Positions 1 to 8,692 of a stretch of 64,000 bases of DNA are shown here, one piece after another. Position 1 is the stretch's first letter; every line of letters starts with the position of its first letter. Source of the stretch: JAYRZB01 sp041916675 (GTDB lineage Bacteria; Pseudomonadota; Alphaproteobacteria; Rhizobiales; Devosiaceae); the NCBI GenBank assembly GCA_041916675.1, contig JAYRZB010000007.1, positions 124,001 to 188,000 of the forward strand, read 5' to 3'. Position numbers and translations under genes: made by a program. Under the pieces are notes generated by a model. The model was not told the DNA's origin. It saw nothing but the letters and a program-made list of their open reading frames with translations, and made no database searches.

Positions 1-1076
1 GTCTGGCTCATCGCGATCACCGCCGGATCGGTGATGAACAGTGCAATGACGCGTTCGGAGACAAGATAGGCGGCCAGCACCAGCCCGCCGGTCAGGACCA
101 GGTTGAGCACGAGCCCGGTGCGGGTGATGGCCCAGAGCTGGCCCGATTGCCCGGCCCCGATGGCCTGGGCGGCAAAGATCGAGGCGGCGATGGCAATCGA
201 CATGGCCGGAAACTGCACATAGCTCATCACCTGGTTCACCGCCCCATAGGCGGCGGTGGCGTTTGAGCCATAGCGGTTGATCAGTCCGATCACGATAATG
301 GCCGAGATCGAAGAGACCACCATCTGCACCCCGGCCGGCAGGCCAAGCTTGAGCACCATCAGCAGCGTTTTGGGGTCGATGCGCAGGTTAGCCAGCAGCG
401 CCGCGTCCGGGGCCAGGGCGTGTTTGCGGATGCGCAGGTAAAAGAACTGGAACACCAGCACCGAGAAGAACCCGGCAATGGCGGCCACGGCAGCGGCGTT
501 GACCCCGATGCGGGGCAGGCCGAGCCAGCCCTGGATCAGGGCCGGAGTGACGACGAGCCCGATCAGGATCGAGATCACCAGCGAAATCAGCGGCGTCATC
601 GAATCGCCCACCCCGCGCATGATCGAGGTCACGACAAGGAAGAGGAAGACGATGGGCATGCCCATCAGGAAAATGCGGCCATAGCCGGTGGCGAGGTCAA
701 GGATATTGGCCGGTGCGCCGAGCACTTCCATGATCGGCCCGGCAAAAAGACCCCCGAGGATCGCCACCACCACCCCGCCGATGAAGGCCACCGTCAGGGT
801 GGTGCCGGCCACCTGCTTGAGCCGGTCCATATTGCTGGCGCCCCAGGCCTGGCCGATCAGCACCGCTGCCCCCGAGGACAGCCCGATGATGAAGCTGATC
901 AGGAAGATCATGATGGGAAAGAACACCGAGGCGGCGGCCAGCGCATCCACCCCGATCATCTGGCCGAGGTAGATATTGTTGATGGTGCCCGAGAGCGCCT
1001 GCAGGATATTGGAGGCCATCAGCGGCACAAGGAAGATCAGGAACCGCTGCCAGAGCGGTCTGGTGGGCGCAATCAT
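1..1076 (-). CDS. MATE family efflux transporter (C-terminus cut by window edge)
   Basis: Inner-membrane multidrug/toxin exporter of the MATE family, which couples Na+ or H+ entry to export of cationic drugs. The minus frame opens with ATG at 1076 (MIAPTRPLWQRFLIFLVPLM) and stays open to base 1, giving about 358 residues of a family that is usually near 450, so roughly the last quarter lies outside the window. It shows the family's repeated hydrophobic helices, an early LMASNILQ-type segment in helix 1, and a second half beginning with LKLGLPAGVQMVVSS that mirrors the first. It is divergent from the MFS transporter at 1296 with 219 bases between. The substrate cannot be told from sequence. 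Confidence 0.85.
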   Translation of the reverse strand, partial: MIAPTRPLWQRFLIFLVPLMASNILQALSGTINNIYLGQMIGVDALAAASVFFPIMIFLISFIIGLSSGAAVLIGQAWGASNMDRLKQVAGTTLTVAFIGGVVVAILGGLFAGPIMEVLGAPANILDLATGYGRIFLMGMPIVFLFLVVTSIMRGVGDSMTPLISLVISILIGLVVTPALIQGWLGLPRIGVNAAAVAAIAGFFSVLVFQFFYLRIRKHALAPDAALLANLRIDPKTLLMVLKLGLPAGVQMVVSSISAIIVIGLINRYGSNATAAYGAVNQVMSYVQFPAMSIAIAASIFAAQAIGAGQSGQLWAITRTGLVLNLVLTGGLVLAAYLVSERVIALFITDPAVIAMSQ

Positions 1077-1194
1077 CGATCAGCTTTCTGCGGGCCCGGC
1101 CTGCCTGGTGGGCGCCATCGTGGCGTCGCGCGCTGGGTGTGCCGGGCAATGGGATTGCGCCAAGCCCTACGCCTGCGAGCGCCATGCGTCAATA

Positions 1195-1225
1195 AACCGG
1201 GCCGATCACTTTGTCGCGCCCGGTT
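1195..1225. promoter_or_regulatory. Inverted repeat between divergent transporter genes
   Basis: AACCGGGC at 1195-1202 is the exact reverse complement of GCCCGGTT at 1218-1225, with a 15-base spacer. It lies between the divergent MATE and MFS genes. That position fits an operator for a local regulator, but no regulator gene lies next to it inside the window and arms of this GC-rich composition can arise by chance. Confidence 0.3.
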
Positions 1226-1295
1226 GCCATATTGACAGGGGACCGATCCGGGCCGAAACCCTTGGGGCACCCGCTCCGGGCGCCGGGACCCGAAC

Positions 1296-2504
1296 ATGAC
1301 CGAAAGCATCAATCCGCTGGGGCTGCGCAATGCGCGCGTGCTGGCCATCTGCCAGGGGCTTTATATCTGCGCTATTTCGGTCGATCTGACGCTGACCGGC
1401 ATTACCGGCTATCAACTGGCGCCCAACAAGGCGCTGGCGACGCTGCCCTTTGCCCTGATCACCGTCGGGGCCGCGATCATCACCGTGCTGGCCGCGCTGA
1501 TCCTGGCGCGCATCGGGCGCCGCATCGGCTTTGCCATCGGGGCGCTCTGCGGGGCGGCGGGCGGGCTGGTGTCGGTCTATGCGGTAATGCACGCCAATTT
1601 CTGGCTGTTCTGCCTCGGCACCCTCGGTGTTGGGGCCTATCAGGGCTTTTCGCAGTTCTATTCGCTGGCTGCCGCCGACTCGGTCAGTCTCGCCCGCAAG
1701 AGCCGGGCCATTTCGACCGTGCTCGCCGGCGGGGTGATCGCGGCCATCCTTGGGCCCATGCTGGCCACCTGGTCGAAAGACCTGATCCCCGGGGTCATGT
1801 TCGCCGGGGCCTATCTGATGGTTGCCGTCATCACCCTCACCTCGGCGGTGCTGGTTTTGGCGGTCTATCGCGATATGGCGCCGGTCGGCGCGGCCCCCGG
1901 CGCCGAAGACCTGCCGCCGCGCCCGCTGCGCGAAATTGCCCGCCAGCCGATCTTTGCGGCCGGGGTCACCACCAATATGATGGCCGCCGCTGCCATGCTG
2001 TTCGTGATGACCGCCGCCCCGCTGGCAGCGGTGGCCTGCGGGCACTCGATCAGCGATGGCGCCTCGATCATCCAGTGGCACCTGATCGGCATGTTCGTGC
2101 CCTCGTTCTTTTCCGGGCGGCTGGTGGCGCGGTTCGGGGTCAATCCGGTGCTGCTCACCGGCATCGGCCTGATGGCGGTATGCACTGCGGTTGCCGTCAG
2201 TTCGATCAGCCTGATCGCCTTTTACATCGCGCTGTTTGCGCTCGGGGTGGGTTGGAATTTCATGATCGTCTCGGGCACCACGCTCCTCTCCCAGTCCTAT
2301 CGGCCAAGCGAGCGCGGCAAAACCCAGGCCATGTCGGGGCTGATGCAGAATATCGCGGCAACCCTGGCGTCCCTGTCCTCCGGTGCTGTGTTGCAGGGGG
2401 TGGGGTGGTCAATGCTCAACCTCGTCATCGTGCCGTTGATGACGGTGTGCCTGCTCGCGGTCGGCTTTTATATCCGCAGCACGCGCCGCATGGCGCCGGC
2501 CTGA
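1296..2504 (+). CDS. MFS transporter
   Basis: A 402-residue major facilitator superfamily protein with about 12 predicted membrane helices, a size typical of sugar or drug transporters. The loop after helix 2 carries LARIGRRIGFAIG, a form of the family's GxxxDRxGRR-like motif, and the halves are separated by a cytoplasmic stretch around residues 190-215 (APVGAAPGAEDLPPRPLRE). Late in the protein SYRPSERGKTQAMSGLMQN resembles YniS/YbjJ-type MFS permeases. The ATG at 1296 is the first in-frame start with the hydrophobic N-terminus intact. It is transcribed away from the MATE exporter. A longer open frame on the same strand (1211-2578) is a shadow. Substrate unknown. Confidence 0.85.
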   Translation: MTESINPLGLRNARVLAICQGLYICAISVDLTLTGITGYQLAPNKALATLPFALITVGAAIITVLAALILARIGRRIGFAIGALCGAAGGLVSVYAVMHANFWLFCLGTLGVGAYQGFSQFYSLAAADSVSLARKSRAISTVLAGGVIAAILGPMLATWSKDLIPGVMFAGAYLMVAVITLTSAVLVLAVYRDMAPVGAAPGAEDLPPRPLREIARQPIFAAGVTTNMMAAAAMLFVMTAAPLAAVACGHSISDGASIIQWHLIGMFVPSFFSGRLVARFGVNPVLLTGIGLMAVCTAVAVSSISLIAFYIALFALGVGWNFMIVSGTTLLSQSYRPSERGKTQAMSGLMQNIAATLASLSSGAVLQGVGWSMLNLVIVPLMTVCLLAVGFYIRSTRRMAPA

Positions 2505-2526
2505 CCGGTGAAGATCCTGAAGGTTC

Positions 2527-2611
2527 TGGTGCGGGCGGTCGGAATCGAACCGACACTCCTTGCGGAACCGGATTTTGAGTCCGGCGCGTCTACCAATTTC
2601 ACCACGCCCGC
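2527..2611 (-). tRNA. tRNA-Leu(CAA)
   Basis: Read on the minus strand, an 85-base cloverleaf with encoded CCA. The acceptor stem GCGGGCG pairs with CGCCCGC, the anticodon stem CCGGA/TCCGG encloses loop CTCAAAA (anticodon CAA, reading UUG), a long variable arm (TTCCGCAAGGAG region) marks a class II tRNA, and the T arm has GGTTCGATTCC. Discriminator A precedes CCA at 2529-2527. Confidence 0.97.
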
Positions 2612-2722
2612 GCGTCGGGCGCTGGACCCGAACATGGGCAGGACTTAAGGCAAAACCGGCATTGGCGTCAATCGCTGCCGTGGTACAAATCGGTGCAACC
2701 GCAGGCAGGGAGAATGGGCAAG

Positions 2723-3577
2723 ATGGCATCGATCCGCGTCGGCACCGCAGGCTGGGTCTATGAGCCCTGGCGCGGCAGCTTCTACCCGCAGGGACTCAAG
2801 CAGAAGGAAGAGCTGAGCTTTGCCGGGCGCGCCCTGACCGCGATCGAATTGAACGGCACCTTTTATTCGAACCAGAAGCCGGAGAGCTTTCAGGCCTGGG
2901 CCAGCCAGGTCCCGGAGAATTTCGTGTTCCCGGTCAAGGGCCACCAGCGCGTCACCCATATCCTGCGGCTCAAGAATGCCAAGACGGCGGTGGCCAATTT
3001 CCTTGCCTCGGGCGTGCTCTCGCTGGGCGCAAGGCTGGGGCCGCTGGTCTGGCAGTTGCCGCCCAACATGAAATTCGATGCCGAGCGTCTTGAAACCTTT
3101 CTTGCCATGCTGCCCAGGGACCCCGATGCCGCTGCGCGGCTGGCATCTGAGCATGATGATGCCCTCAAATCCGCGCCTTTCACCAGCACCACCGGCATCA
3201 GCGCCATCCGCCATGCCATCGAGGCCCGGCACGAGAGCTTTGCCGATCCGGCCTTTGTCGCGCTGCTGCGTCAATATGGTGTCGCCATGGTCATCGCCGA
3301 TACCGCCGACTGGCCGCATCAGGACCTGAGCGCCGATTTCGTCTATGCAAGGCTCCAGGGCCCGCCCACCGCGCCAAGCTATTCGGCAGCCGATCTTGAT
3401 GGCTGGGCCGCCCGGTTCCGGCACTTTGCGGCGGGCGGCCAGCCGGAGGCTGCCGCATGCCTCACCCCTCCCGGGCCTGCCGGTGCACCACGGGATGTGT
3501 TTGCCTTCTTTGTCTCCAACGACAAGGAGCATGCCCCGCACAATGCCATGGCCATTATCGATCGCATCAAAGGCTGA
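2723..3577 (+). CDS. DUF72 domain-containing protein (YecE-like)
   Basis: A TIM-barrel-like DUF72 protein of about 284 residues. Family features are the N-terminal VGTAGWVYEPWRGSFYP, then ELNGTFYSNQ, FVFPVKGHQRVTH, LGPLVWQLPPNMKFD, and a late VYARLQGP segment that normally reads YxRxHG. The biochemical role of DUF72 is not firmly established. I prefer the ATG at 2723 because AGGGAG at 2707-2712 lies 10 bases before it; an ATG at 2714 is in frame but only one base from that ribosome-binding site. The gene sits alone downstream of tRNA-Leu, which is on the other strand. Confidence 0.85.
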   Translation: MASIRVGTAGWVYEPWRGSFYPQGLKQKEELSFAGRALTAIELNGTFYSNQKPESFQAWASQVPENFVFPVKGHQRVTHILRLKNAKTAVANFLASGVLSLGARLGPLVWQLPPNMKFDAERLETFLAMLPRDPDAAARLASEHDDALKSAPFTSTTGISAIRHAIEARHESFADPAFVALLRQYGVAMVIADTADWPHQDLSADFVYARLQGPPTAPSYSAADLDGWAARFRHFAAGGQPEAAACLTPPGPAGAPRDVFAFFVSNDKEHAPHNAMAIIDRIKG

Positions 3578-3646
3578 TCGCGCGCTTGGTTGACAGGCCC
3601 GGGCGGCGGCTCAATAAGAGCGCACCAACGCTCTAGAGGACGCCTG

Positions 3647-4228
3647 ATGCTGCGCCGCCTATACGACTGGACCATGTCGCTTGCCGCCGGGCGCCACGCC
3701 CCCACGGCGCTGGCGGCGGTGTCGTTTGCCGAAAGCTCGTTCTTTCCCATCCCGCCCGATGTGATGCTGATCCCCATGGTGATCGCGCGCCGGGCGCGGG
3801 CCTGGTTCTATGCCGCGCTCGCCACCGTCTCTTCGGTGATCGGGGGCATGTTCGGCTATGCCATCGGCTATTTCCTGTTCGAGGCCATCGGCCAGCCGAT
3901 CCTGAACTTTTACGGCAAGTCCGAGGATTTTGCCGGCTTCACCCAGATGTTCAACGAGTTCGGCGTCTGGATCCTGATCATCAAGGGCATGACCCCGATC
4001 CCCTACAAGATCCTGACCATTGCGGCCGGGGTCTCGCATATGGACCTGATCGCGTTTGTGCTGGCCTCCATCGTGGCCCGGGCCATGCGGTTCTTTATTG
4101 TGGCGGGGCTGCTGTATTTCTTCGGCGAGCCGATCCGCAAGTTTGTTGAAGAGCGCCTGACCTTGATGTTGACGCTGTTTGTGGTTCTGCTGGTCGGCGG
4201 CTTTGTTGCCGTCAAGTTCCTCTTTTAG
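3647..4228 (+). CDS. YqaA/DedA family membrane protein
   Basis: A 193-residue integral membrane protein of the SNARE-associated/DedA superfamily, YqaA type, a group linked to lipid flipping and envelope homeostasis. Hallmarks are AAVSFAESSFFPIPPDVMLIPM near residues 22-43, the glycine-rich GGMFGYAIGYFLFE, and IIKGMTPIPYKILTIAAG, the family's conserved re-entrant proline segment. The ATG at 3647 follows AGAGGA with a 6-base spacer, so the longer upstream frame is not used. The dsbB-like gene follows after 14 bases, which suggests co-transcription. Confidence 0.87.
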   Translation: MLRRLYDWTMSLAAGRHAPTALAAVSFAESSFFPIPPDVMLIPMVIARRARAWFYAALATVSSVIGGMFGYAIGYFLFEAIGQPILNFYGKSEDFAGFTQMFNEFGVWILIIKGMTPIPYKILTIAAGVSHMDLIAFVLASIVARAMRFFIVAGLLYFFGEPIRKFVEERLTLMLTLFVVLLVGGFVAVKFLF

Positions 4229-4242
4229 GAAAGCGCCCCGTC

Positions 4243-4773
4243 ATGTTCACCACCGCCCTCGACAAGAAAGCCGTGCTCGCCGCCTTCATCCTGGGGCTGC
4301 TGACCATTCTGGGGGCCTGGGGATCGCAGGTGTTCGGAGGGCTGGTGCCGTGCGAACTCTGCCTTGAGCAGCGCCTGCCCTATTATGTCGGCCTGCCGGT
4401 TCTGGCCGGGCTGTTCCTGGTCTGGAACCGCATTCCGCTCTGGGGCTGGTATCTGGTGATGGCCATCGCGCTCGCCATCTTTGCCTGGAGCATTTACCTC
4501 TCGGGCTATCATGCGGGGGTCGAATATGGCTTCTGGCCCGGCCCCACCGCCTGCACCGGCACCGGGGTCGATGTCAGTTTTGATGATCTCAATAATATCG
4601 ACGCCGCCCGCGTCGTGCCCTGCGACAAGGTGCAGTTCCGCTTCTTCGGCATCACGCTGGCGGGCTATAATTTCCTGATTTCGATCGGGATTGCGAAGCT
4701 GTTGCTGGTGGCGGTGGCCGATCAGGTCATCCGCACCCGCCGGGCTCAGGCTTCCAGTTCGATATCCCAGTAG
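4243..4773 (+). CDS. dsbB: Disulfide bond formation protein B (DsbB-like)
   Basis: Inner-membrane quinone-dependent oxidase that re-oxidises a DsbA-type thiol oxidase in the periplasm. It is 176 residues with four membrane segments. The first periplasmic loop contains the redox pair C37-E-L-C40 (VPCELCLEQR, followed by the conserved LPYY), and the second loop carries two further cysteines, in PTACTGTG and in RVVPCDKVQ. The family needs both pairs and both are present. It lies 14 bases after the YqaA gene, and its 3' end overlaps the convergent HNH gene by 28 bases. No dsbA is visible in the window. Confidence 0.9.
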   Translation: MFTTALDKKAVLAAFILGLLTILGAWGSQVFGGLVPCELCLEQRLPYYVGLPVLAGLFLVWNRIPLWGWYLVMAIALAIFAWSIYLSGYHAGVEYGFWPGPTACTGTGVDVSFDDLNNIDAARVVPCDKVQFRFFGITLAGYNFLISIGIAKLLLVAVADQVIRTRRAQASSSISQ

Positions 4774-5303
4774 AGATAGTCGAGCCAGCTCTGGTGCAGG
4801 TAGTTGGGCGGAAAGGCCCGGCCATTGTTGTGCAGGTCATGAACGGTCGGCTGATAGGGCTTTTGCCGTGCGAACATCTTGATCTCCTGCGGCAGCCGGT
4901 CGGACTTGCGCAGGTTGCACGGCGCGCAGGCGGTCACCACGTTTTCCCAGGTCGTCCGCCCGCCCTTTGAGCGCGGCAGCACGTGGTCGAACGTCAGGTC
5001 ATCGTGCGATCCGCAATACTGGCATTCGAACCGGTCGCGCAGGAACACATTAAAGCGCGTGAACGCCGGGTGGCGCGAGGGCCGGATATAGTCCTTGAGC
5101 GAGACCACGCTGGGCAGCGCCATCTCAAAGCTCGGGCTGCGCACCACAAGGTCGTAGTTCGAGACGATATTGACCCGATCCAGGCACACCGCCTTGATGG
5201 CATCCTGCCAGGACCACAGCGACAAAGGATAGTAGCTGAGCGGCCGGTAATCGGCGTTCAGGACTAGCGCGGGACAGGACTCGGGCGACACGTGAACAGT
5301 CAC
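4746..5303 (-). CDS. HNH endonuclease
   Basis: A 185-residue HNH family protein conserved across Hyphomicrobiales. The ββα-metal finger is clear: CQYCGSHDDLTFDHVLPRSKGG, then WENVVTACAPCNLRKSDRLP, giving two CxxC pairs and the catalytic DH/N residues. The N-terminal half (ALVLNADYRPLSYYPLSLWSWQDAIK) and the C-terminal LDYLYWDIELE are characteristic of this subgroup. I choose the GTG at 5303, preceded by GGGAG with a 6-base spacer. The ATG at 5363 would add 20 residues that look unlike the family and lacks a ribosome-binding site. The cellular role is unknown; nothing nearby suggests restriction or a phage. Confidence 0.88.
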   Translation of the reverse strand: MTVHVSPESCPALVLNADYRPLSYYPLSLWSWQDAIKAVCLDRVNIVSNYDLVVRSPSFEMALPSVVSLKDYIRPSRHPAFTRFNVFLRDRFECQYCGSHDDLTFDHVLPRSKGGRTTWENVVTACAPCNLRKSDRLPQEIKMFARQKPYQPTVHDLHNNGRAFPPNYLHQSWLDYLYWDIELEA

Positions 5304-5404
5304 TCGAGGCTCCCGGAACCGGAATCGCGAGACGTCATGATGGGAATAGTCTACGCCCATCATGACAGCGCTGTGAAGCGCCTTTCGCGCGGTGTTACGG
5401 GCGC

Positions 5405-6064
5405 CTAGAGGGTGGCCAAAACCCCGGCGATAAAGGCGCTGGCAAAGGCCAGCCCGTCATTGTCGATCGCGTGCCCCACACCCTCGGAAACGTGATAGCT
5501 GACCTCGACGCCGCGGGCCTTCAGCGCCTCGGCGGCCTGGCGGCTGAGGTCGGGGTCGACCGTGGGGTCGAGCGAGCCGTGCACAAGACAGACCGGCGGT
5601 CGGGGACCCTTGCCCTCGTGAAAGCCGGCGGGCGGGATGAACGCACCCGAAAAGGCAATGACGCCCGCCAGTTGCTGGTCGATGGCCATGCCCACATGCA
5701 GCGCCATCATCGCGCCCTGGCTGAACCCGGCCAGAATGGTGTGACGGGCATCAAGCCCGGTCTGTTCCCAGAGGGCCTGCAGAAACTGTTCAACCACCGG
5801 CCGCGCCAGCGGTGCCCCCACCACGCGGCTCGGTGGGCGGTCGAGATCGAGGGCAAACCACTGGTAGCCCATGGGGTTCTCGTCCGACTCATCGGGTGCA
5901 TTGGGCGCCACAAACAGCGCATCAGGCAGCATGGCCTGCCAGTGGGTGCCGAGCGCAATCAGGTCCGCGCCGTCCGACCCATAGCCATGCAGCAGCACCA
6001 CAAGCTGGCGCGGGGCTCCGCCGGAGAGCGGGGCGAGCATGGGGCCGGAAAGGGTCTGGGTCAT
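5405..6064 (-). CDS. Alpha/beta hydrolase (phospholipase/carboxylesterase family)
   Basis: Soluble serine esterase of 219 residues, related to YpfH/carboxylesterase 2. The oxyanion region VVLLHGYGSDGADL is near residues 22-35, the nucleophile is Ser115 in AGFSQGAMMA, the acid is in HGSLDPTVDP, and the histidine is in GVGHAIDNDG. The ATG at 6064 follows GAGGA with a 6-base spacer, so an upstream extension of 22 residues is rejected. It is in line with the AlkA-type gene upstream (77 bases apart). The substrate is not predictable; lysophospholipids and short acyl esters are usual for the family. Confidence 0.87.
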   Translation of the reverse strand: MTQTLSGPMLAPLSGGAPRQLVVLLHGYGSDGADLIALGTHWQAMLPDALFVAPNAPDESDENPMGYQWFALDLDRPPSRVVGAPLARPVVEQFLQALWEQTGLDARHTILAGFSQGAMMALHVGMAIDQQLAGVIAFSGAFIPPAGFHEGKGPRPPVCLVHGSLDPTVDPDLSRQAAEALKARGVEVSYHVSEGVGHAIDNDGLAFASAFIAGVLATL

Positions 6065-6141
6065 GGTCTGTCCTCGGGCGGTTCGATAACGGTCCCAAAA
6101 AGCCAGAGACCGCCGCCGATGACAAGCCAAAACCTTTGCAA

Positions 6142-6795
6142 CTAGAGCCCGATGCCCTCGCGGTCGCGCAGCGCGGCATAATAGCGCCAGAACAGCAGCG
6201 CCGCCGCCCCGCGATGCGGCGACCAGGCCGCCGTGATCGGCGTCAGGCCCCGGCTGTCGGGCCGTTCAGGCAGGCCGAGGGCATCGGCCACCGCCTTCTG
6301 CAATGCCAGGTCGCCATTGGGAAACACATCCGGATGCCCTTCGCAGAACAGCAGGTAGATTTCCGCCGTCCACGGGCCGACGCCCTTCAGGCCGGTGAGG
6401 ATTTTCATCGCCTCGGGGCCGGGCAGGGCGGACAGAACCTCAAAATCGAGGGCGCCGCTGGCAATGGCGCTGGCGACACCGCGCAGCGTTTCGTGCTTGC
6501 CGCGCGAAAAGCCGGTGGCCCTGATCAGTGGTTCGTCAAGGCCAAGGTAACGCTCGGCGTCGAGCGCTCCCTCCAGCGCCTCGAAGCGGGTCCAGATGGC
6601 ATTGGCGCTGGCCACCGAAAGCTGCTGGCCGCAGATGATCTTGGCCAGCCCGGCAAAGCCACGCCCATTGCGGCGCACGCTGACCGGGCCCGCCCGCTCC
6701 CAGACCGTCACCAGCCGTGGATCGAGCACTACAAGCGCCCGCAGGTGCGCTTCAAGATCGGCGTCGCTCAATAGCTGTGCGGGAACAGGTCTCAT
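6142..6795 (-). CDS. DNA-3-methyladenine glycosylase (AlkA-type, HhH-GPD)
   Basis: Base-excision repair glycosylase that removes alkylated purines. It is 217 residues and lacks the extra N-terminal domain of E. coli AlkA, as is usual for the short bacterial form. Visible are GLAKIICGQQLSVASANAIW, the helix-hairpin-helix ILTGLKGVGPWTAEIYLLF, and the catalytic aspartate in PNGDLALQKA. A start at ATG 6795 gives a normal N-terminus (MRPVPAQLL); ATG 6810 is possible. The gene is divergent from gluQ, and the start regions lie within 33 bases of each other, so the promoters must overlap coding sequence. Confidence 0.88.
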   Translation of the reverse strand: MRPVPAQLLSDADLEAHLRALVVLDPRLVTVWERAGPVSVRRNGRGFAGLAKIICGQQLSVASANAIWTRFEALEGALDAERYLGLDEPLIRATGFSRGKHETLRGVASAIASGALDFEVLSALPGPEAMKILTGLKGVGPWTAEIYLLFCEGHPDVFPNGDLALQKAVADALGLPERPDSRGLTPITAAWSPHRGAAALLFWRYYAALRDREGIGL

Positions 6796-6827
6796 GCTAG
6801 AAGGGTCCATTGCCGTTGCGGATCGAA

Positions 6828-7652
6828 ATGACCCAGTCTCCACGCCTGCGCTTTGCCCCCAGCCCCAACGGTCGCCTGCATCTGGGGCATGCCTATTCGG
6901 CGCTCTTTACCTGGGATATGGCGGCCCGGCTCGGTGGCACGGCGCTGCTGCGGATCGAAGACATCGACCCGACGCGCTGTAAACCCGAATTTGACGCCGC
7001 CATCCTCGATGACCTCGCCTGGCTCGGGCTCACCTGGCTGCAACCGGTGCTGCGCCAGTCGCAGCGCATGCCGATCTATGCCGGGGCACTGGCCAGCCTG
7101 CAAGTCCGCGGGCTGATCTATGCGTGTTCTTGCACGCGCAGCGAAATCGCCCGTGCCGCAGAAGGTTCGGACCCCGACGGCGCGCCGCTTTATCCCGGCA
7201 CCTGCCGACATCTGGGCCCTGCCGAGCGGGTGGCGCTGGCGGGTCGCCCGGTGCAGTGGCGGCTCGATATGGCGGCGGCAACCGCTCTTGCCGGTCCGCT
7301 CAGCTTTGTTGAAAGCGGCCAGACCCGTCAGGCCGATCCGGCGCGCTGGGGCGATGCCGTGCTCTCGCGCAAGGATACCCCCACCAGTTATCATCTCTCG
7401 GTCGTCGTCGATGATGCGGCGCAGGGCATCACCCATATCACCCGCGGCGAGGATCTTCTGGCCGCCACCGACCTGCATGTCCTCCTGCAGGCGCTTCTCG
7501 GCCTGCCGACGCCGCTCTATTTTCACCATCGGCTTATCCTTGATCCCGAAAACGCCAAGCTCGCCAAATCCCGGGGATCGGCGAGCCTGCAGGACCTGCG
7601 GCATGCGGGATGGAGCGCGGCCGCTATCCGCGCCCATCTCGGCTTTGGCTAG
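6828..7652 (+). CDS. gluQ: Glutamyl-Q tRNA(Asp) synthetase
   Basis: Truncated paralog of glutamyl-tRNA synthetase that attaches glutamate to queuosine in tRNA(Asp). It is 274 residues, as expected for a catalytic domain without an anticodon-binding domain. It has the class I signature RFAPSPNGRLHLGHAYSA, the RIEDIDPTR motif, a zinc site formed by CSC and YPGTC, and the KMSKS equivalent KLAKS near residue 248. The ATG at 6828 (MTQSPRLRFAPS) is preferred to TTG 6810. Its stop overlaps the convergent epimerase stop by four bases. Confidence 0.93.
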   Translation: MTQSPRLRFAPSPNGRLHLGHAYSALFTWDMAARLGGTALLRIEDIDPTRCKPEFDAAILDDLAWLGLTWLQPVLRQSQRMPIYAGALASLQVRGLIYACSCTRSEIARAAEGSDPDGAPLYPGTCRHLGPAERVALAGRPVQWRLDMAAATALAGPLSFVESGQTRQADPARWGDAVLSRKDTPTSYHLSVVVDDAAQGITHITRGEDLLAATDLHVLLQALLGLPTPLYFHHRLILDPENAKLAKSRGSASLQDLRHAGWSAAAIRAHLGFG

Positions 7653-8605
7653 GCAGCCTTGCGTCCGGCTTGAGCAAAGAACGGGGCGATGGTGGCCCGG
7701 ATCGCCTCGGCGCGCGGTGTGCCAAAATCTGGCCCCAGAATGGCATCAAGGCGAGGATCGCTCAGTTCCATGCTGTTGGTCCAGAGGTAACGCATCTTCA
7801 TGATTTCGCGCAGCAGCGGCATGAATAGCGAAACCACCTTGAACATGCCCCAGGGGAAGGCGGTGATCGTCAGCGGCACCGGCGCCTCTTCCAGCATGGT
7901 GTCAAGCAACTCGCCATTGGTCATATAGTGCCCGGCAAAGTGGAAATTCTCAAAGCTGCTAAACTCCTGCCGGTGCCAGGCCAGCTTTTCAAACGCCTTG
8001 CCCAGGTCGGGCAGATAGGCCCAGCTATGGCCCTGATCGAGCGGACCGGGCACTGAAACCCTGCCTTTGGCGGCCTCGCGCAGCATGCCAACCTCGAACC
8101 AGTCGCCCGTGTTGTTGGGACCATAGAAATCCCCGGCGCGCAGGATGATCACCTGCATGGCGCCGCTGGCGGCGGCCTGACGCAGCAGCGCTTCGCTGCG
8201 CACCCGGATGGCGCCGCGCTCAGTCTGCGGGCGCTGGTCCAGGTCCGGGGTCACCAGCCGGTCGCTGGCGGCATAGTTATAGATATTGCCCGGATAAAGC
8301 ATGGTCTTGCCCGTATCGCTCATGGCGGCAATCACCTTTGCGGTCTGGGCCTCCATGCGGCCATTGTCCCACTGGTGGTAGGGCAGGTTCAGCGCATTGA
8401 CCACGACCTCGGATTTGCCGATAGCGGCCTGCATGTCGGCGATACTGTCGGCATCGCCCTGGTGAAAGTGGACGCCGACGATGGGGTGGCGATTGGACCG
8501 GCCAAAGCCGGTGACCTGCCAGCCCGCCTCAACAAAGGCGCGGGCCGCAGCATTGCCGATATGGCCATTGATGCCGAGAATGGTGACGGTCTTGGTGGGC
8601 TGCAT
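7649..8605 (-). CDS. NAD(P)-binding protein, epimerase/reductase-like (extended SDR)
   Basis: A 318-residue Rossmann protein. The N-terminal VTILGINGHIGNAAARAF is a variant of the GxxGxxG dinucleotide site, and the middle contains MLYPGNIYNY, where extended SDRs have the YxxxK region. It resembles uncharacterised NAD-dependent epimerase/dehydratases rather than a named enzyme. The ATG at 8605 follows GGAG with a 6-base spacer; ATG 8635 upstream is less well supported. It is divergent from the LysR gene, and the 87-base gap holds an operator-like repeat, so it is the probable target of that regulator. Confidence 0.75.
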   Translation of the reverse strand: MQPTKTVTILGINGHIGNAAARAFVEAGWQVTGFGRSNRHPIVGVHFHQGDADSIADMQAAIGKSEVVVNALNLPYHQWDNGRMEAQTAKVIAAMSDTGKTMLYPGNIYNYAASDRLVTPDLDQRPQTERGAIRVRSEALLRQAAASGAMQVIILRAGDFYGPNNTGDWFEVGMLREAAKGRVSVPGPLDQGHSWAYLPDLGKAFEKLAWHRQEFSSFENFHFAGHYMTNGELLDTMLEEAPVPLTITAFPWGMFKVVSLFMPLLREIMKMRYLWTNSMELSDPRLDAILGPDFGTPRAEAIRATIAPFFAQAGRKAA

Positions 8606-8649
8606 TTGTGTCTCCGTTTGCTTGACTGTCGCCATATTGCACCCCCATA

Positions 8650-8670
8650 TTCGTATGGAAATTCTACGAA
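8650..8670. promoter_or_regulatory. LysR-type operator candidate
   Basis: TTCGTA at 8650-8655 and TACGAA at 8665-8670 form a perfect inverted repeat with a 9-base spacer. Within it T8654 and A8666 satisfy the T-N11-A rule of LysR-type binding sites. It lies between the divergent epimerase-like gene and the LysR gene, 22 bases before the LysR start. Confidence 0.65.
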
Positions 8671-8692
8671 ACTGATCCCGAGGCATTCAATT

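Noticed and set aside
1211..2578. 455-residue frame overlapping the MFS gene on the same strand
   Set aside because: Arginine/alanine/histidine-rich out-of-frame reading of the MFS gene, and it runs into the tRNA.
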